Of a stretch of 64,000 bases of DNA, positions 11,259-22,189 are shown one piece after another. Origin of the DNA: Hexactinellida sp. DTS-2022. Lineage: Eukaryota; Porifera; Hexactinellida. Position 1 is the first letter of the stretch. Each line of letters begins with the position of its first letter. Below the pieces are notes generated by a model. That model had not been told where the DNA came from and made no database searches. It saw nothing but the letters and a program-made list of their open reading frames with translations. The translations under genes and the position numbers were made by a program. The stretch is taken from positions 8,856,501 to 8,920,500 of the forward strand of contig JAPNXP010000001.1 in NCBI GenBank assembly GCA_028753945.1, written 5' to 3'.

Positions 11259-12497
11259 ATGGCTACTAATATGCCTACAAACGTTATTTCCGAAAAAATG
11301 GCACATTTCGACAATGTCGCCGCTATCATCCACCAAAAATTCGATCCCCTAATCGATCAGCTGATCGCGAGGAGGGACGCTCTCCTCCAGAGGGTCCGTG
11401 AGCTGCGAGAGGACCACAGGAACAAAGAGGCCACTCGCATCGCTGCCATAGAAGAACTGGAAAGGGTACAGCAACAAATGCAAGAAATGAGCATAAAGGT
11501 TAACCCAAACCTAGAGTTCCATGAACAGGTCAAACAAGCCTACCAACAGGGCATTAAGAAACTGGAACCGTCTGCCACATTCCTGTGTCCCGTCTTCAGG
11601 TGTCAAAATACGGACACAATCCGACAGCTGATATCCGAGCTAGGAGAGATAGTCCCATGTGAGATACCGGACTATTCTCTCAAGCGAGAACCAGTATTAA
11701 CAGCTGGGAAGTTTGGTGCAGGTGCTAATGGGATGAGATCCGCAGGAATAGCATTCGATGAATCTACTGAGCTAATGTACATAGCAGATTGTTGGAACCA
11801 TCGTGTGCAAATAGTGTCGTTAAAGGGAGAGTTTGTGGCACAATTCGGTAATGATAAGCTCGTATGGCCATGGGGAATAGTAGTTATTAATAATGAGTCC
11901 ATATTCGTAACCGACACATGGCACCATGCATTGTTACAGTTCCGAAAGAAAGATTACAAACTCATCAACAGAACTGGAACTAAAGGCAACAAGGAAGGAG
12001 AGTTTAACCGTCCCGAGGGACTCTGTATCGACACTAACGGAGATGTGTTAATTGCAGATTACGGCAACCACAGAGTGTGCGTATACTCAAAACTCCTCAA
12101 ATTCAAGTCTTGCATCGAAATAGGACGGCTGGCTTTCCCTAGAGACGTTAAGTTGTCAGCTGATCGAATCGTAGTGCTAGACAGGAGTCCTAAATGTGTC
12201 CATTTCTTCTCTCGAGAAGGACACCCCCTCAGTTCTTGTGTCTCTAAAGGGACAGGAGTCAGTTTGGTCGCTAACCCTTTCTTCCTCTGTATGGACTCAG
12301 CTGGCAATATTATCATTACCGACAGTGGGAGTAATGTCATCAAGGTATATACGGAATCTGGACAGCATATTCTCACCTTGGGAAGGAAAGGAAATGCCTT
12401 AGGGGAGTTTATCGAGCCCTATGGAGTTTGTATCTCCAAATTAGGAACCATTTGTGTCGTGTCTAATAATCCTAACTATCCTCTTCAATGTTTCTAA
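11259..12497 (+). CDS. NHL-repeat beta-propeller protein with N-terminal coiled coil
   Basis: Single exon, 412 aa. Residues about 25-90 form a charged heptad-like helix (IARRDALLQRVRELREDH and onward), the coiled coil seen between B-box and NHL domains of TRIM-NHL proteins. From about 150 to 405 there are NHL blades with the characteristic pattern: an 'IADCWNHRVQIV', 'ITDSGSNVIKVY' or 'IADYGNHRVCVY' strand, 12-aa spacing, and G-x-F/x-P-x-G-I/L-C loops (EFNRPEGLCID, WPWGIVV, FIEPYGVCIS). There is no RING or B-box, so a ubiquitin ligase role cannot be claimed. The family usually binds RNA or protein through the propeller. The ATG at 11259 follows 'aaaaactaaa' and is the first in frame. It is isolated between two repeat blocks. 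Stand-alone coiled coil-NHL genes tend to be multicopy in some invertebrates; that is inference here. Confidence 0.85.
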   Translation: MATNMPTNVISEKMAHFDNVAAIIHQKFDPLIDQLIARRDALLQRVRELREDHRNKEATRIAAIEELERVQQQMQEMSIKVNPNLEFHEQVKQAYQQGIKKLEPSATFLCPVFRCQNTDTIRQLISELGEIVPCEIPDYSLKREPVLTAGKFGAGANGMRSAGIAFDESTELMYIADCWNHRVQIVSLKGEFVAQFGNDKLVWPWGIVVINNESIFVTDTWHHALLQFRKKDYKLINRTGTKGNKEGEFNRPEGLCIDTNGDVLIADYGNHRVCVYSKLLKFKSCIEIGRLAFPRDVKLSADRIVVLDRSPKCVHFFSREGHPLSSCVSKGTGVSLVANPFFLCMDSAGNIIITDSGSNVIKVYTESGQHILTLGRKGNALGEFIEPYGVCISKLGTICVVSNNPNYPLQCF

Positions 12498-12534
12498 TTT
12501 GTATATTTATTTATGAGAATGTTTATATAGAGCT

Positions 12535-12690
12535 GAGCCAGGCTGGATTCGGTTAAGGTTGCTGACATCAGTTAACGGTTAGAGATTATATTAACCAGTT
12601 AGCCGGTCTGTTGAATATCAGCAGAGTTATTGGGAAATTAATGTATAAAGTATTAAATTTTTTTGAATTTTATCAGAATATGTTAGTCCG
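12535..12690. repeat. Dispersed repeat, copy 1
   Basis: 'gctggattcggttaa' ... 'aaccagttagccggtctgtt' ... 'gttattgggaaattaatg' is almost identical to 22553-22680. The copy here carries a short internal duplication. No termini could be defined. Confidence 0.7.
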
Positions 12691-12749
12691 TGACCTTCGA
12701 TATAAAAGGCCTGAGTGCTGGTTTGAACCATGGATCACTTAAAGTGCAT

Positions 12750-13250
12750 TAAAAAATGGAGAATTGATCTTTATTCTAATAATTAGCAATGATAGAGCTG
12801 AAAGTGTATTATAAGTTATAACTATATAGGAATATGGTATCCAGCAGTGCTCGACAAATTAGGTGGTTTGGTGGCGTTAGCCACCAAAAATCTTATTTAA
12901 GCCACCAAATATTTCCTTTGGTGGCTTAACTAATCTACCATGAATTGTGGATTATTTGACGTGGTGTAGATTATATTTATCGCTGCATTATTTGCTATAA
13001 ATATGAGTGTTGTTTTAGGCATTAGATCTTTGTTAAGTCATCAGTGGTTTGTTAAATCGGCCGTTGTTTATTCTTTAGCCACCAGAAAAAGTGAGGTGGT
13101 GGCTTAATTAACCACCATCAAAATTTCATTTTGTCGAGCACTGGTATCCAGGTATACGTAGCATCCTCCAGAATTGTGATGTAATCATCTGATGAAGTTA
13201 TGGTAATTTTGGTTGCGAATTATCTTGTTTTTCTAGCATACTTTTAAGAA
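12750..13250. repeat. Arm fragment of the 17327-18312 foldback family
   Basis: 'atggagaattgatctttatt' ... 'aatatggtatccag' ... 'gttgcgaattatcttgtttt' matches 17405-17580 and its inverted partner 18060-18240. It is split at 12844/13144 by a hAT MITE. Confidence 0.75.
12845..13143. mobile_element. hAT-type MITE (299 bp)
   Basis: Termini CAGTGCTCGACAAATT / AATTTCATTTTGTCGAGCACTG (outer 12 bp perfect). Perfect 8-bp duplication GTATCCAG (12837-12844, 13144-13151). The uninterrupted target is visible at 17474-17490. The interior repeats 'ggtggctta' words in both orientations. Confidence 0.93.
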
Positions 13251-13419
13251 GCCCACAAACTCATTACCTATCTTGTTGTTTCATAACATAAATAATGTGT
13301 TTATAATCTTCAATAGCCACACAATCTTGACTAAAGTATACAAAATTCCCGGCACTATATAAGAATGGTCTTCAAAACCTAAAATACTATTATTCGTAAT
13401 ATCACTTTACAATTCTGCA

Positions 13420-13640
13420 ATGTTAACGTCACTCACAATATACTTAATCAGGAGTACTAGAGGAAAAGATAAAGCCTCTATCGAAGAGTTTGTCTACATA
13501 TTGACCAAGTCTTCACAAGATGTAGAGCAATGGGTTTGTGAAAAGAGAGGGGTGTGTAAAGCACGATTGCATACTAGAGATAATCAAGTAATTATCCCGA
13601 CATTTATCGACGAGATTCACTCTAGTTATAACCATGGCTC
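13420..13640 (+). pseudogene. FLYWCH-like/retroelement ORF fragment, 5' piece
   Basis: An open stretch encodes a segment with FEEFVYIL-like context and the pattern W-x-C-x(5)-C-x-ARLHT (QWVCEKRGVCKARLHTRDN). This resembles a FLYWCH-type zinc finger, common in transposon-derived genes. It is cut at about 13640 by a foldback element; integrase-like sequence resumes after 14553. It is probably a mobile-element remnant rather than a host gene. Confidence 0.45.
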
Positions 13641-14553
13641 AGATTACCAAATTTTGCACAATTGTATTATTGTAGTATTATAGGTTCTGATCAACTTCAG
13701 CTATGGCACATACCAGAATTTTTGGAACAACAAATTTTTCAGGGGGTCAAAAATTGGTGCCCAATCGAATCCCGGAAGTATAAATACAGGATAGCTCATT
13801 TAAATGCATTCTTAACGACTTTATATTGTCAGAGCTCAGCACTTAATTTCCAGCATTTTGATAGGTATATTGACTATATTTGGTGAGAATATTTTTTGGT
13901 TTTCCATAGCAACGGTAAGAATGTGTTGAACATTCCGATCTCCCAATTTGGAGTAACCATATCGAGTGACCCCTTGTTTTTCTTGGGTATGCGTACTGAG
14001 TGCGAATATACTATTAGAAAAAATTCTCACCGAATATAGTCAATATACCGTATTTCCCCGAATAAGCACCCCGGCGCTTATTGTTTTCGTGGGCCAAAAT
14101 TATCCTGAAATTTTTTGTGAAAAATACAGAATATAATATTTAGGTCGGTTCTAATGGTTTCCACCACCAGTATACCTGCCGAAGTTACCAAAATCAATGG
14201 AATTACATTACAGTGATCAACTAATGTGTATAAATTTTATCATACCAATGTCATTTTTATTGACCCGGCGCTTATTCGGGGAAATACGGTACCTATCAAA
14301 ATGCTGGAAATTAAGTGCTGAGCACGAATCTGACAATATAAAGTCGTTAAGAATGCATTTAAATGAGCTATCCTGTATTTATACTTCCGGGATTCGATTG
14401 GGCACCAATTTTTGACCCCCTGGAAAAATTTGATCATCAAAAATTCTGGTATGTGCCATAGCTGAAGTTGATCAGAACCTATAATACTACAATTGTGCAA
14501 AATTTGGTACTTTATCTCGAAAATGCACAATCTTTCACCATATTGCTGGACTA
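13641..14553. mobile_element. Foldback element, copy 1 (interrupted by a mariner-like MITE)
   Basis: Arms of about 390 bp ('ccaaattttgcacaattgta' ... 'ggtatattgactatatttgg') are inverted about the centre. The right end is CACCATATTGCTGGACT; the left end lacks the outer 35 bases. The 18886-20166 element is a second copy of the same family. The arms contain no conserved coding sequence. Confidence 0.85.
14048..14289. mobile_element. Tc1/mariner-type MITE (242 bp)
   Basis: Termini CCGTATTTCCCCGAATAAGC / GCTTATTCGGGGAAATACGG with TA on both sides (14046-14047, 14290-14291). It is nested in the foldback element, whose arm 'gtcaatata|cctatcaaaatgc' is restored when the MITE is removed. Confidence 0.88.
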
Positions 14554-15080
14554 AAAGACGTAGAGTGGCCTGTAAACTACAACCCGCATGTCTATCAGCA
14601 AATATACACAAAAAACGAGCAACCAAGTACAGTGCTTTTCAGCTTATGTTCGGTCGAGACTTTGATCACCTAACTCTCCTCCGCTCATTAAGTTTACCCA
14701 CGCAAGAACAACCAGAAAAAGAAGTAGAGGAATCTTATATTGATAACGGCGAAACCGAGTTAACTGAAGATACCCACTGGCACCCACTGGCAATCAGATT
14801 TGGAACACCTTAGAAACCTCCAACGTGATGATGCTAAAGCCAACATTACTATTGAACAAGGAAACAAAAAAGGTCATATGATCAGAAAGTCAAAAGAACT
14901 AAGTAAGCAAACTTCTTATCCTATTTTCTTGTGTGATGTTATATCCAGTATTCTATTGTACATGCAATGCTTTAGGTCAATGTTAAAAGAAGGAGACCTG
15001 TTTCTCGTTATGGACAAAGCTAAAGAAAAGAAAATGCCAGGAACTAAAGATAAACCAGTCTATAAAGGACTGTCACGAAA
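14554..15080 (+). pseudogene. Retroelement integrase C-terminal remnant
   Basis: The translation contains STK/ATKYSAFQLMFGRDFDH (about 14620-14665), the well-known end of the Ty3/gypsy or Ginger-type integrase catalytic region. Further on is LKEGDLFLVMDKAKEKK...KPVYKG (about 14980-15070), like the 'F..GD.VL....R..K....Y.GP' C-terminal GPY/F region. Frames change between the two motifs and no intact ORF remains. Confidence 0.55.
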
Positions 15081-15614
15081 AAATTGGTCCGGGCCAAAAA
15101 TGGTCCGGGACCAATTTTGGCCTGCCATAAATGGTCCTAGCTTGCTAAAATAGGTCCGGCCTAAACTTTTCGTTAGATCGCATTGTTAGATCGCACTAAA
15201 GTTGCTATAACAGACCTCCCACTAGTGCGAAATTGTATAGGACAATCAATTATTAAAATGAAAATGTATCTATTTCTAATTGTCTACTATGGTTCAGGGA
15301 AAAAGGAGTCCCTTGTGAGTATGAAGGCATGAATAAAAGTGAAAATAATTGGTTTTGTAATTGTGATATATGGAGTTACGGTGTAAAGAATCAACTTTGT
15401 AATTGTGTATTATTGACTATTGTGAAAACATTTGCATCTCTAGGTATTCTTGTGTTGATGAATGATAAAAAGCTCTATAATTATTGTCTTGGAATGGCTG
15501 CCAAACTGGACCGGCGGGGATCACCTTTGGCCAATGGGGACCGCCTTTGGCGACCAAAACTGGTCCGGCCGGACCACTTTTGACCCGGACCAATTTTGGC
15601 GTGACAGGACCATT
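15068..15614. mobile_element. GGTCCGG-rich element with CTGTCACG/CGTGACAG ends
   Basis: The left end is CTGTCACGAAAAAATTGGTC and the right end is GACCAATTTTGGCGTGACAG. Both subterminal regions repeat GGTCCGG/CCGGACC words. I could not identify a convincing target duplication. A 57-bp miniature with similar ends (CTGTCACTGGAAAATTGG) is at 24365-24421. Confidence 0.65.
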
Positions 15615-15879
15615 TCAAGTTTCGAGTTGATTTTTGTAATCTGATCTTGAAACAGCTATAAATCTTAAAACATTGTATATTGTAGTTATTTATACTTCAC
15701 CAATGTTTGATGTTATTATTTGTCATTACTCATTAGTGATGAATAGGGTGTTTAACGAGACATAATACTAGTGCTCACTCTTATCATTACTTATCATTTT
15801 TATTTCAATATTTCTCAATAAATCATTAATCCAGCAGTAACATTAAATTATTTACTAGTTTCTACTGTACATCTAAATA

Positions 15880-16090
15880 ACGTACCGAAATGTCCACGTA
15901 CCGAAAAATCCCGTACCGAAATGTCCACGTACCGAACTGTCCCGTACCTAAATGTCCGTACCGAACCGTCCGTACCTAAATGTCCGTACCGAACCGTCCG
16001 TACCTAAATGTCCGTACCGAACCGTCCGTACCTAAATGTCCGTACCGAACCGTCCGTACCGAATAGTCCACGTACCGAACTGTCCGTATG
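15880..16090. repeat. Minisatellite of GTCCGTACC units
   Basis: Units GTCCGTACCGAACC and GTCCGTACCTAAAT (14 bp each, alternating to a 28-bp period) are repeated in head-to-tail order with GTACCGAAATGTCCAC variants at the left. GTAC is self-complementary. Confidence 0.8.
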
Positions 16091-16149
16091 CCGTTTTACT
16101 ATTATCATTAGTTTATTAGTTTATTATTTTAGTGTGCTTCTTCTAGTAA

Positions 16150-17010
16150 AAACGTTATAGTATTGTCCTACTATAGTTTTATAGTAGAAGATGCACAGTT
16201 CTAAATTTACCTCTGCTCGGAATTCCGGCCGGACGCCCGTGCGCGATAGCCTGACTAAACCATTGGTGATATTATTATTTCTATTACTATTACTAAAAGT
16301 TTCACTGTAATTCATCAGGGAAACGTCCACGGACGATACCTATGCCTCTGGTCAAGAACTTGGCTCGTTCTCCAGCACGCCACTACGACCAGCGAAGCGA
16401 TGAGGCTTTCGGTCACTCCGATCGTCGTGACCCGTAATGGGAAGAGGAAAGCTTCATGTGTGTTACCTCCGCTGGCGAACGATTTCGGTTTGCTTACGCC
16501 AACTCCTCCTCCTCCCCTAGCACTCCACTGCAACTATATGGGTCGTCGCCTTACCGAATGTCTCCGCATTTACTGGCACAGCGTGTTGTAAGTAGTAGTC
16601 AGTCGTCAACCTGTAGTGTGGCCCTGCAAAGATGGTGTGTCCATTCTCCGGTGCACTCTTTGTCCGTCTCGGAATCAGCTGTACCACTGCTGTCATCGGA
16701 AGTATCACCATCGGCATTACCACTGCCATCATCTTCGCCCGTGTCACCATCGGCAGTACCTCTCCCACCATCATCGCCCTCCCAGTGCGCGTCAGGGATT
16801 TATAGCTTCTCCACTTCCAGCTCGCCATCCAGGACTCCATCTCCTCCTGGAGTGAGTTCTTGGGAAGTGGGAATAGGAGGAAGGACGTCTAATTCCTCTT
16901 GGTCGTAGGATTCTATCTCTCCCTCCCAAGTTCCACTAGCGAGTAGCTCTTCCTCAGTATCACCAACGAATGTCCCTCTTCCAGATACTGACAGCGAGGG
17001 ATTCTAATTT
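16150..17010. other. GC-richer region of uncertain origin
   Basis: This island is richer in GC than its surroundings and has overlapping reading frames on both strands. One plus-strand frame (16456-16908) is Ser/Pro-rich. One minus frame reads an acidic stretch (EELLASGTWEGEIES and onward) before a stop near 16800. I recognise no domain. It may be an old gene or transposon remnant, or a multi-exon gene I cannot resolve. A repeat CATCATCG / 'accatcggcattacc' is present at 16690-16780. Confidence 0.3.
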
Positions 17011-17326
17011 ATAAAAGTGTATTTTGTAGTATTTTTAGTGTGCTGATTATTACACATACAAATAATGTGTCTAACCAATAAAACAAACATTTAGTGACAT
17101 ATGATTCATAGTAATTAAATGTATTTATAGTCCGGTCAAAATGTATATTATTGAATTATTCCAATAGTGGTGGTAATAGAAGTGTTTACAAACTTTATAT
17201 TATCCAAGATTTGAGACCAAATTTCAGAATACTGAGTAGACTCATAATAAATATTACCATAACAAGATGCATTATGAGTTTATGACATTTCGATATTTTC
17301 GTTACAATAATTATTATGAGACCTCC

Positions 17327-18312
17327 CATGGCCTACTTAATATACGGCTATATATGTCGCCGAGAATGCCATAAAACAAAGAGGCCAGTTTCTAATTTTC
17401 AAAATGGAGAATTGATCTTTATTCGAATAATTAGCAATGATAGAGCTGAAAAGTGTATTATAACTATATAGGAATATGGTATCCAGGTATACATAGCACC
17501 CTCCAGAATTGTGATATGTCATCATCTGATGACGTTATGGTTATTTTGGTTGCGAATTATCTTGTTTTTCTAGCATACTTTTAACATAGTTAAACGCGTT
17601 ATAAATGTTCAAAATTGGAACATGGTTATACCCAGAAGTAGTAGAATAAAATAAACTAGGAACTAGGCTGGTACTGATCTATCCGGAATAGGTAACTTCC
17701 TATTCATCGATAATACATTTTATATGACTAACTTCAATAATTTTTGAGATAATGAGATAATTAACACTTAATTCATTATTAGGTAATGACTCACTATCTC
17801 AAAAATTATTGAAGTTAGACATATAAAATGTATTATCAATGAATAGGAAGTTACCAATTCCGGATAGATCAGTACCAGCCTAGTTTACATAACATTCATA
17901 GTTTTTGAGTTATGGCACATTTTAGGAAATATACATTTCCATGGCAACCGAGGAATGTGTCAACATTCCATTTATAATTTCGATATATTTTATTCTACTA
18001 CTTCTGGGTATAACCATGTTCCAATTTTGAACATTTATAACGCGTTTAACTATGTTAAAAGTATGCTAGAAAAACAAGATAATTCGCAACCAAAATAACC
18101 ATAACGTCATCAGATGATAATATAACACAATTCTGGAGGGTGCTATGTATACCTGGATACCATATTCCTATATAGTTATAATACACTTTTCAGCTCTATC
18201 ATTGCTAATTATTCGAATAAAGATCAATTCTCCATTTTGAAAATTAGAAACTGGCCTCTTTGTTTTATGGCATTCTCGGCGACATATATAGCCGTATATT
18301 AAGTAGGCCATG
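17327..18312. mobile_element. Foldback derivative of the P-like element (986 bp)
   Basis: The termini CATGGCCTACTTAATATACG are shared with the 3038-9300 transposon. The flanks GACCTCC occur on both sides, a 7-bp duplication, the same length as at the full element. The arms (about 330 bp) are nearly perfect inverted repeats, with 'aaaacaaagaggccagtttc' near each end. A second palindrome is nested in the centre at about 17652-17886. Confidence 0.88.
17652..17886. mobile_element. Nested palindromic MITE
   Basis: AGGCTGGTACTGATCTATCC...GGATAGATCAGTACCAGCCT encloses arms of about 110 bp that pair across a short AT-rich loop. It lies inside the loop of the P-like foldback. Its exact ends are uncertain because of AAACTAGG duplications. 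Confidence 0.7.
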
Positions 18313-18529
18313 GACCTCCCTTATAAGATACCAATATAAACTAGAAATTACTTATATAGAGCTCTAGTAGAGTTCAGTTTTTCACTATGTGTATTCAGGC
18401 ACTGAGAAAGGTCAGTTTTCCCAAGCTTTTTGACCTTTAGAAAGTAAGCCTGGGCTTTTAGTATGGGGAAAATCTGAACTCTACAAAGCAAAGCTCAGCT
18501 CTATATAAGCATTCTCTTTATTAAATATG

Positions 18530-18884
18530 TCACAGGTTTTTGTTAAGGTTTAATATTAGTTACAAAGTGTATTGGGCACAAGCAGAGGCGGCGCCAGGAT
18601 TATTTTCAGGTAGGGGAGCTCTGGGAGGGCCAGGGGGACCACACTGTACAACATTATTATTCTAGGGGGGGAGCCTCAAAAGAGGGGGGCCATGGCCTCC
18701 ACTGGACATAAGTTAACTAATTATCAGCTAGTTTAGGTAGGAATTCATATTTACGATGTCTCTAAGCTTATCAAAAGTCATCTTGTTGTCCAAAAGAAGT
18801 CACGAATATCCGTTTCAATCTAATATCCGTTCAATCATTTCAAACGAAAATTCGAATATTCGGTATATTCGTTTCAGCCCTAAT
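18530..18884. mobile_element. Truncated hAT MITE copy (family of 6671-6928) with a nested short element
   Basis: The right end ATTCGTTTCAGCCCTA and the interior match the reverse complement of 6671-6900. The copy is interrupted at 18583-18704 by a GC-rich piece with CAGAGGCGGCG / CTCCACTG ends. That piece is flanked by the imperfect duplications GGCACAAG and GACATAAG. Confidence 0.65.
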
Positions 18885-18885
18885 A

Positions 18886-20166
18886 GTCCAGCAATATGGT
18901 GAAAGATTGTGCATTTTCGAGATAAAAGTACCAAATTTTGCACAATTGTAGTATTATAGGTTCTGATCAACATCAGCTATGGCACATAGCAGAATTTTTG
19001 GAACAACAAATTTTTCAGGGGGTCAAAAATTGGTGCCCAATCGAATCGCCGGAAGTATAAATACAGGATAGCTCATTCAAATGCATTCTTAACGACTTTA
19101 TATTGTCAGATTCGTGCTCAGCACTTAATTTCCAGCATTTTGATAGGTATATTGACTATATTTGGCGGGAATATTTTTTGGTTTTCCATAGCAACGGTAA
19201 GAATGTGATAAACATTCCGATCTCCCAATTTGGAGTAATCATATCGAGTGACCCCTTGTTTTTCTCGGGTATGCGTACTGAGTGCGAATATACTATTAGA
19301 AACACTCTAAATATTAATTGTCAAGCCAAAAGTATGCATTTATCATATTCCAGCTCAAAGCCAAGATTTATCCAAGATCAAAAGTAGTACATAGTTGCTT
19401 GAAGGAGCACTTCTATACTTTGATCACAGAAAAAGCCGCAAGAACATGTCTTTGTACTTGTACTACTTCTAGGCAGGCTTGGACAGGCCATAGTTCCATA
19501 GTGCAATGCAGATGCTCCCCCATTTATTCGTCTTTGTGTCAGGCCAGTAGCTAGGGGGAGGCTCGCCGGCTAGGTTAACTTTTGTGATATATCTGACATT
19601 TGGATTTGTTGTTGAATTGTTTATTATTGGAGTTTCAATTTCCTCATGCTCACATTTTGTATTAATACCCTCGAATATTTTAGTATCGCACTTGTACGTA
19701 GGTATTGAAATTTGGGTGAAATAGTATCTAATAGTATATTCTAATAGTATATTCGCACTCAGTACGCATACCCGAGAAAAACAAGGGGTCACTCGATATG
19801 ATTACTCCAAATTGGGAGATCGGAATGTTTATCACATTCTTACCGTTGCTATGGAAAACCAAAAAATATTCTCACCGAATATAGTCAATATACCTATCAA
19901 AATGCTGGAAATTAAGTGCTGAGCACGAATCTGACAATATAAAGTCGTTAAGAATGCATTTGAATGAGCTATCCTGTGTTTATACTTCCGGCGATTCGAT
20001 TGGGCATCAATTTTTGACCCCCTGAAAAATTTGTTCTTCCAAAAATTCTGCTATGTGCCATAGCTGAAGTTGATCAGAATCTATAATACTACAATTGTGC
20101 AAAATTTGGTACTTTTATCTCGAAAATGCACAATTCGGCCATTTCCTGCACCATATTGCTGGACTA
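18886..20166. mobile_element. Foldback element, copy 2 (1.28 kb)
   Basis: AGTCCAGCAATATGGTG at the left and CACCATATTGCTGGACT at the right bound inverted arms of about 400 bp, separated by about 450 bp of unique AT-rich sequence (19290-19740). It is homologous to 13641-14553. The target duplication is not clear; TAA is present on both sides of a TAGTCC-type end. Confidence 0.85.
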
Positions 20167-21139
20167 TAATATATAATTGATAAAATAACATCTCTTTATG
20201 GCTTTGTTGTAAAAAGTAGAATTGGTGGTATTCTAATTGAATTACGTGATACATTTTGGGAACTGTTTATCATTTAGCTGCTAATGATGAGAATTGTCAT
20301 GAAATGTATAACTGTTGCAGGCCAAATGCGTTTCCAGGCGAAACGCGTTTCGCCTAGGCCAAACGCGTTTCGCCTGAGAAAAGACGCCAAACGCGTTTCG
20401 CCTAGGCCAAACGCGTTTCCATTTTAATATAATCCTCATGGGTGTCTATTATTAGATATTGAAATCACTATATGCTATTTATCGTTGATGTGGTAATTAG
20501 AGGCTATTATTAAGCAGTTAATTAAGATCATCCAAGCTCTTCCTTTTCATTCATATACGTATTTAATTATTATTTATTTATACGAATTAACCTAACCTTC
20601 GTTATAGTATAGTAGTTTATTATTATAATTCATTATTAATTAAGGATCAATACAATTTACACAAATTCTAATACTGAGTACTGTGAGTAGCGAATTTTTA
20701 TATCTAAGTGGCCGATGTGACTTATTTGACTTATGTAGCATTACTATTACATACTGACAACTAATTTTAAGTGTTGCATATCATCCCAATATTATACATT
20801 TCTATCACTTTAGTCTTAGTTTAGTAACTATGTTTTTCCTCCATCAAAAATGCCACGGAAAATGGACTTAGAGAGATGGCATAACTCTCGATATTGTAGG
20901 CCTAGAATCGATTTTGTACGCCTAGATAAAAATCCTGCCAAATTACGCTCTTTTAGGCGCGCCCAGCACGCCTGGATAACACCCTTATAATGTGTCAGCT
21001 GTTAGGATATGGGATAATTGCTGTCGGGAGGACATCTGTGTTTGTTATTCGCATTGTATTAAAACGTTAGGAGAATAGAAACCGAATTTATATTGGAGAT
21101 ATAACTAACTTCCAAAAGTTAAATAAGGTAAACAAGTAC

Positions 21140-21545
21140 AGTCAGCGGCAGTATTCACTAAGATCGGTATTCACTAAGATTTAAGTTCGAACTTAAGACC
21201 GAACTTAAGCAACTTAGAGAGGTGTCTTAAGTATTGTATTTGATTCGATTTTAACTAATTACTTCATAAACGTTGTTCAAACGTACTTCTATGATCTATC
21301 GAACATTTAATCTACCTTGATTGATATTAGACTTCAAATAAACTTAAAATATTTCTTCTTTGTTCCTAATAATTTGACATTATATTTTTACTAGATCAAT
21401 AATAAATAAACAATAACTAAATTATACATTAGTTTTGTATTTAATTAGGATAATGCTGTATTCTAATCATATTTACCTTAACGTTATTTTTAAGTTCGGT
21501 CTTAAGATCGATCTTAAGACCGAACTTAATTCTTAGTGAATAGCT
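21140..21545. mobile_element. MITE with TTAAGATCGATCTTAA palindromes
   Basis: GTATTCACTAAGAT at the left and ATTCTTAGTGAATAGC at the right form inverted ends. Both ends are followed by AAGTTCGGTCTTAAGA-type palindromic words, and additional decayed words extend to about 21620. Confidence 0.65.
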
Positions 21546-21955
21546 CTAAGTTCGGTCTTAAGATCGATCTTAACTAAGATCGACCTTAAGACTTAATATC
21601 GATCTTAAGACTTAAATCAAATATATATTGTCGACTGAAACGAACTCTGAGGCGGTTTCCTATTTATGAGACAGTCCGTAACTTATACAACATAATGCTA
21701 TCATAGATTACACCAATCAATCTATATTTTGCACATGCTATTATAAACGAAGACAGGAGGAATATTCTGGGCTAGCCCAGTTTAACCCCCGGGGTACAAA
21801 CTAGGCTAGGACCGCCGCTAGGCTAGTTATACACCGGGTATATTCTGGTGGGGGGTATAATCTGGGCTGCTACACAGGGCGATGATCCGCTTTGAATCAT
21901 GGTTGCGTTAGTTGTGTATCCAGAACACAGCTATTAGATAGGTCTCATAGTACAC

Positions 21956-22153
21956 CAGTGGCGTAGCCAGACCTTGAGGTCAACCTGGGCACACACCCAT
22001 GCGAATCCAGAAGAAAATCTAGGGGGTCAAAATTTTATCCCAGCGAGCGTAGCGAGCGATCTAGAGTGGGCTTGCCCCGTAAAATCTTTCACAGAGTTTA
22101 TGTGAAAAACCAGGGCATTATTGTTCTTGCTGCTACTAGTCATACAATCATTC

Positions 22154-22189
<36 letters not shown>

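Noticed and set aside
16456-16908. Ser/Pro-rich 150-codon ORF
   Set aside because: Low complexity, competing minus-strand frames, no domain; kept only as an uncertain GC-rich region.
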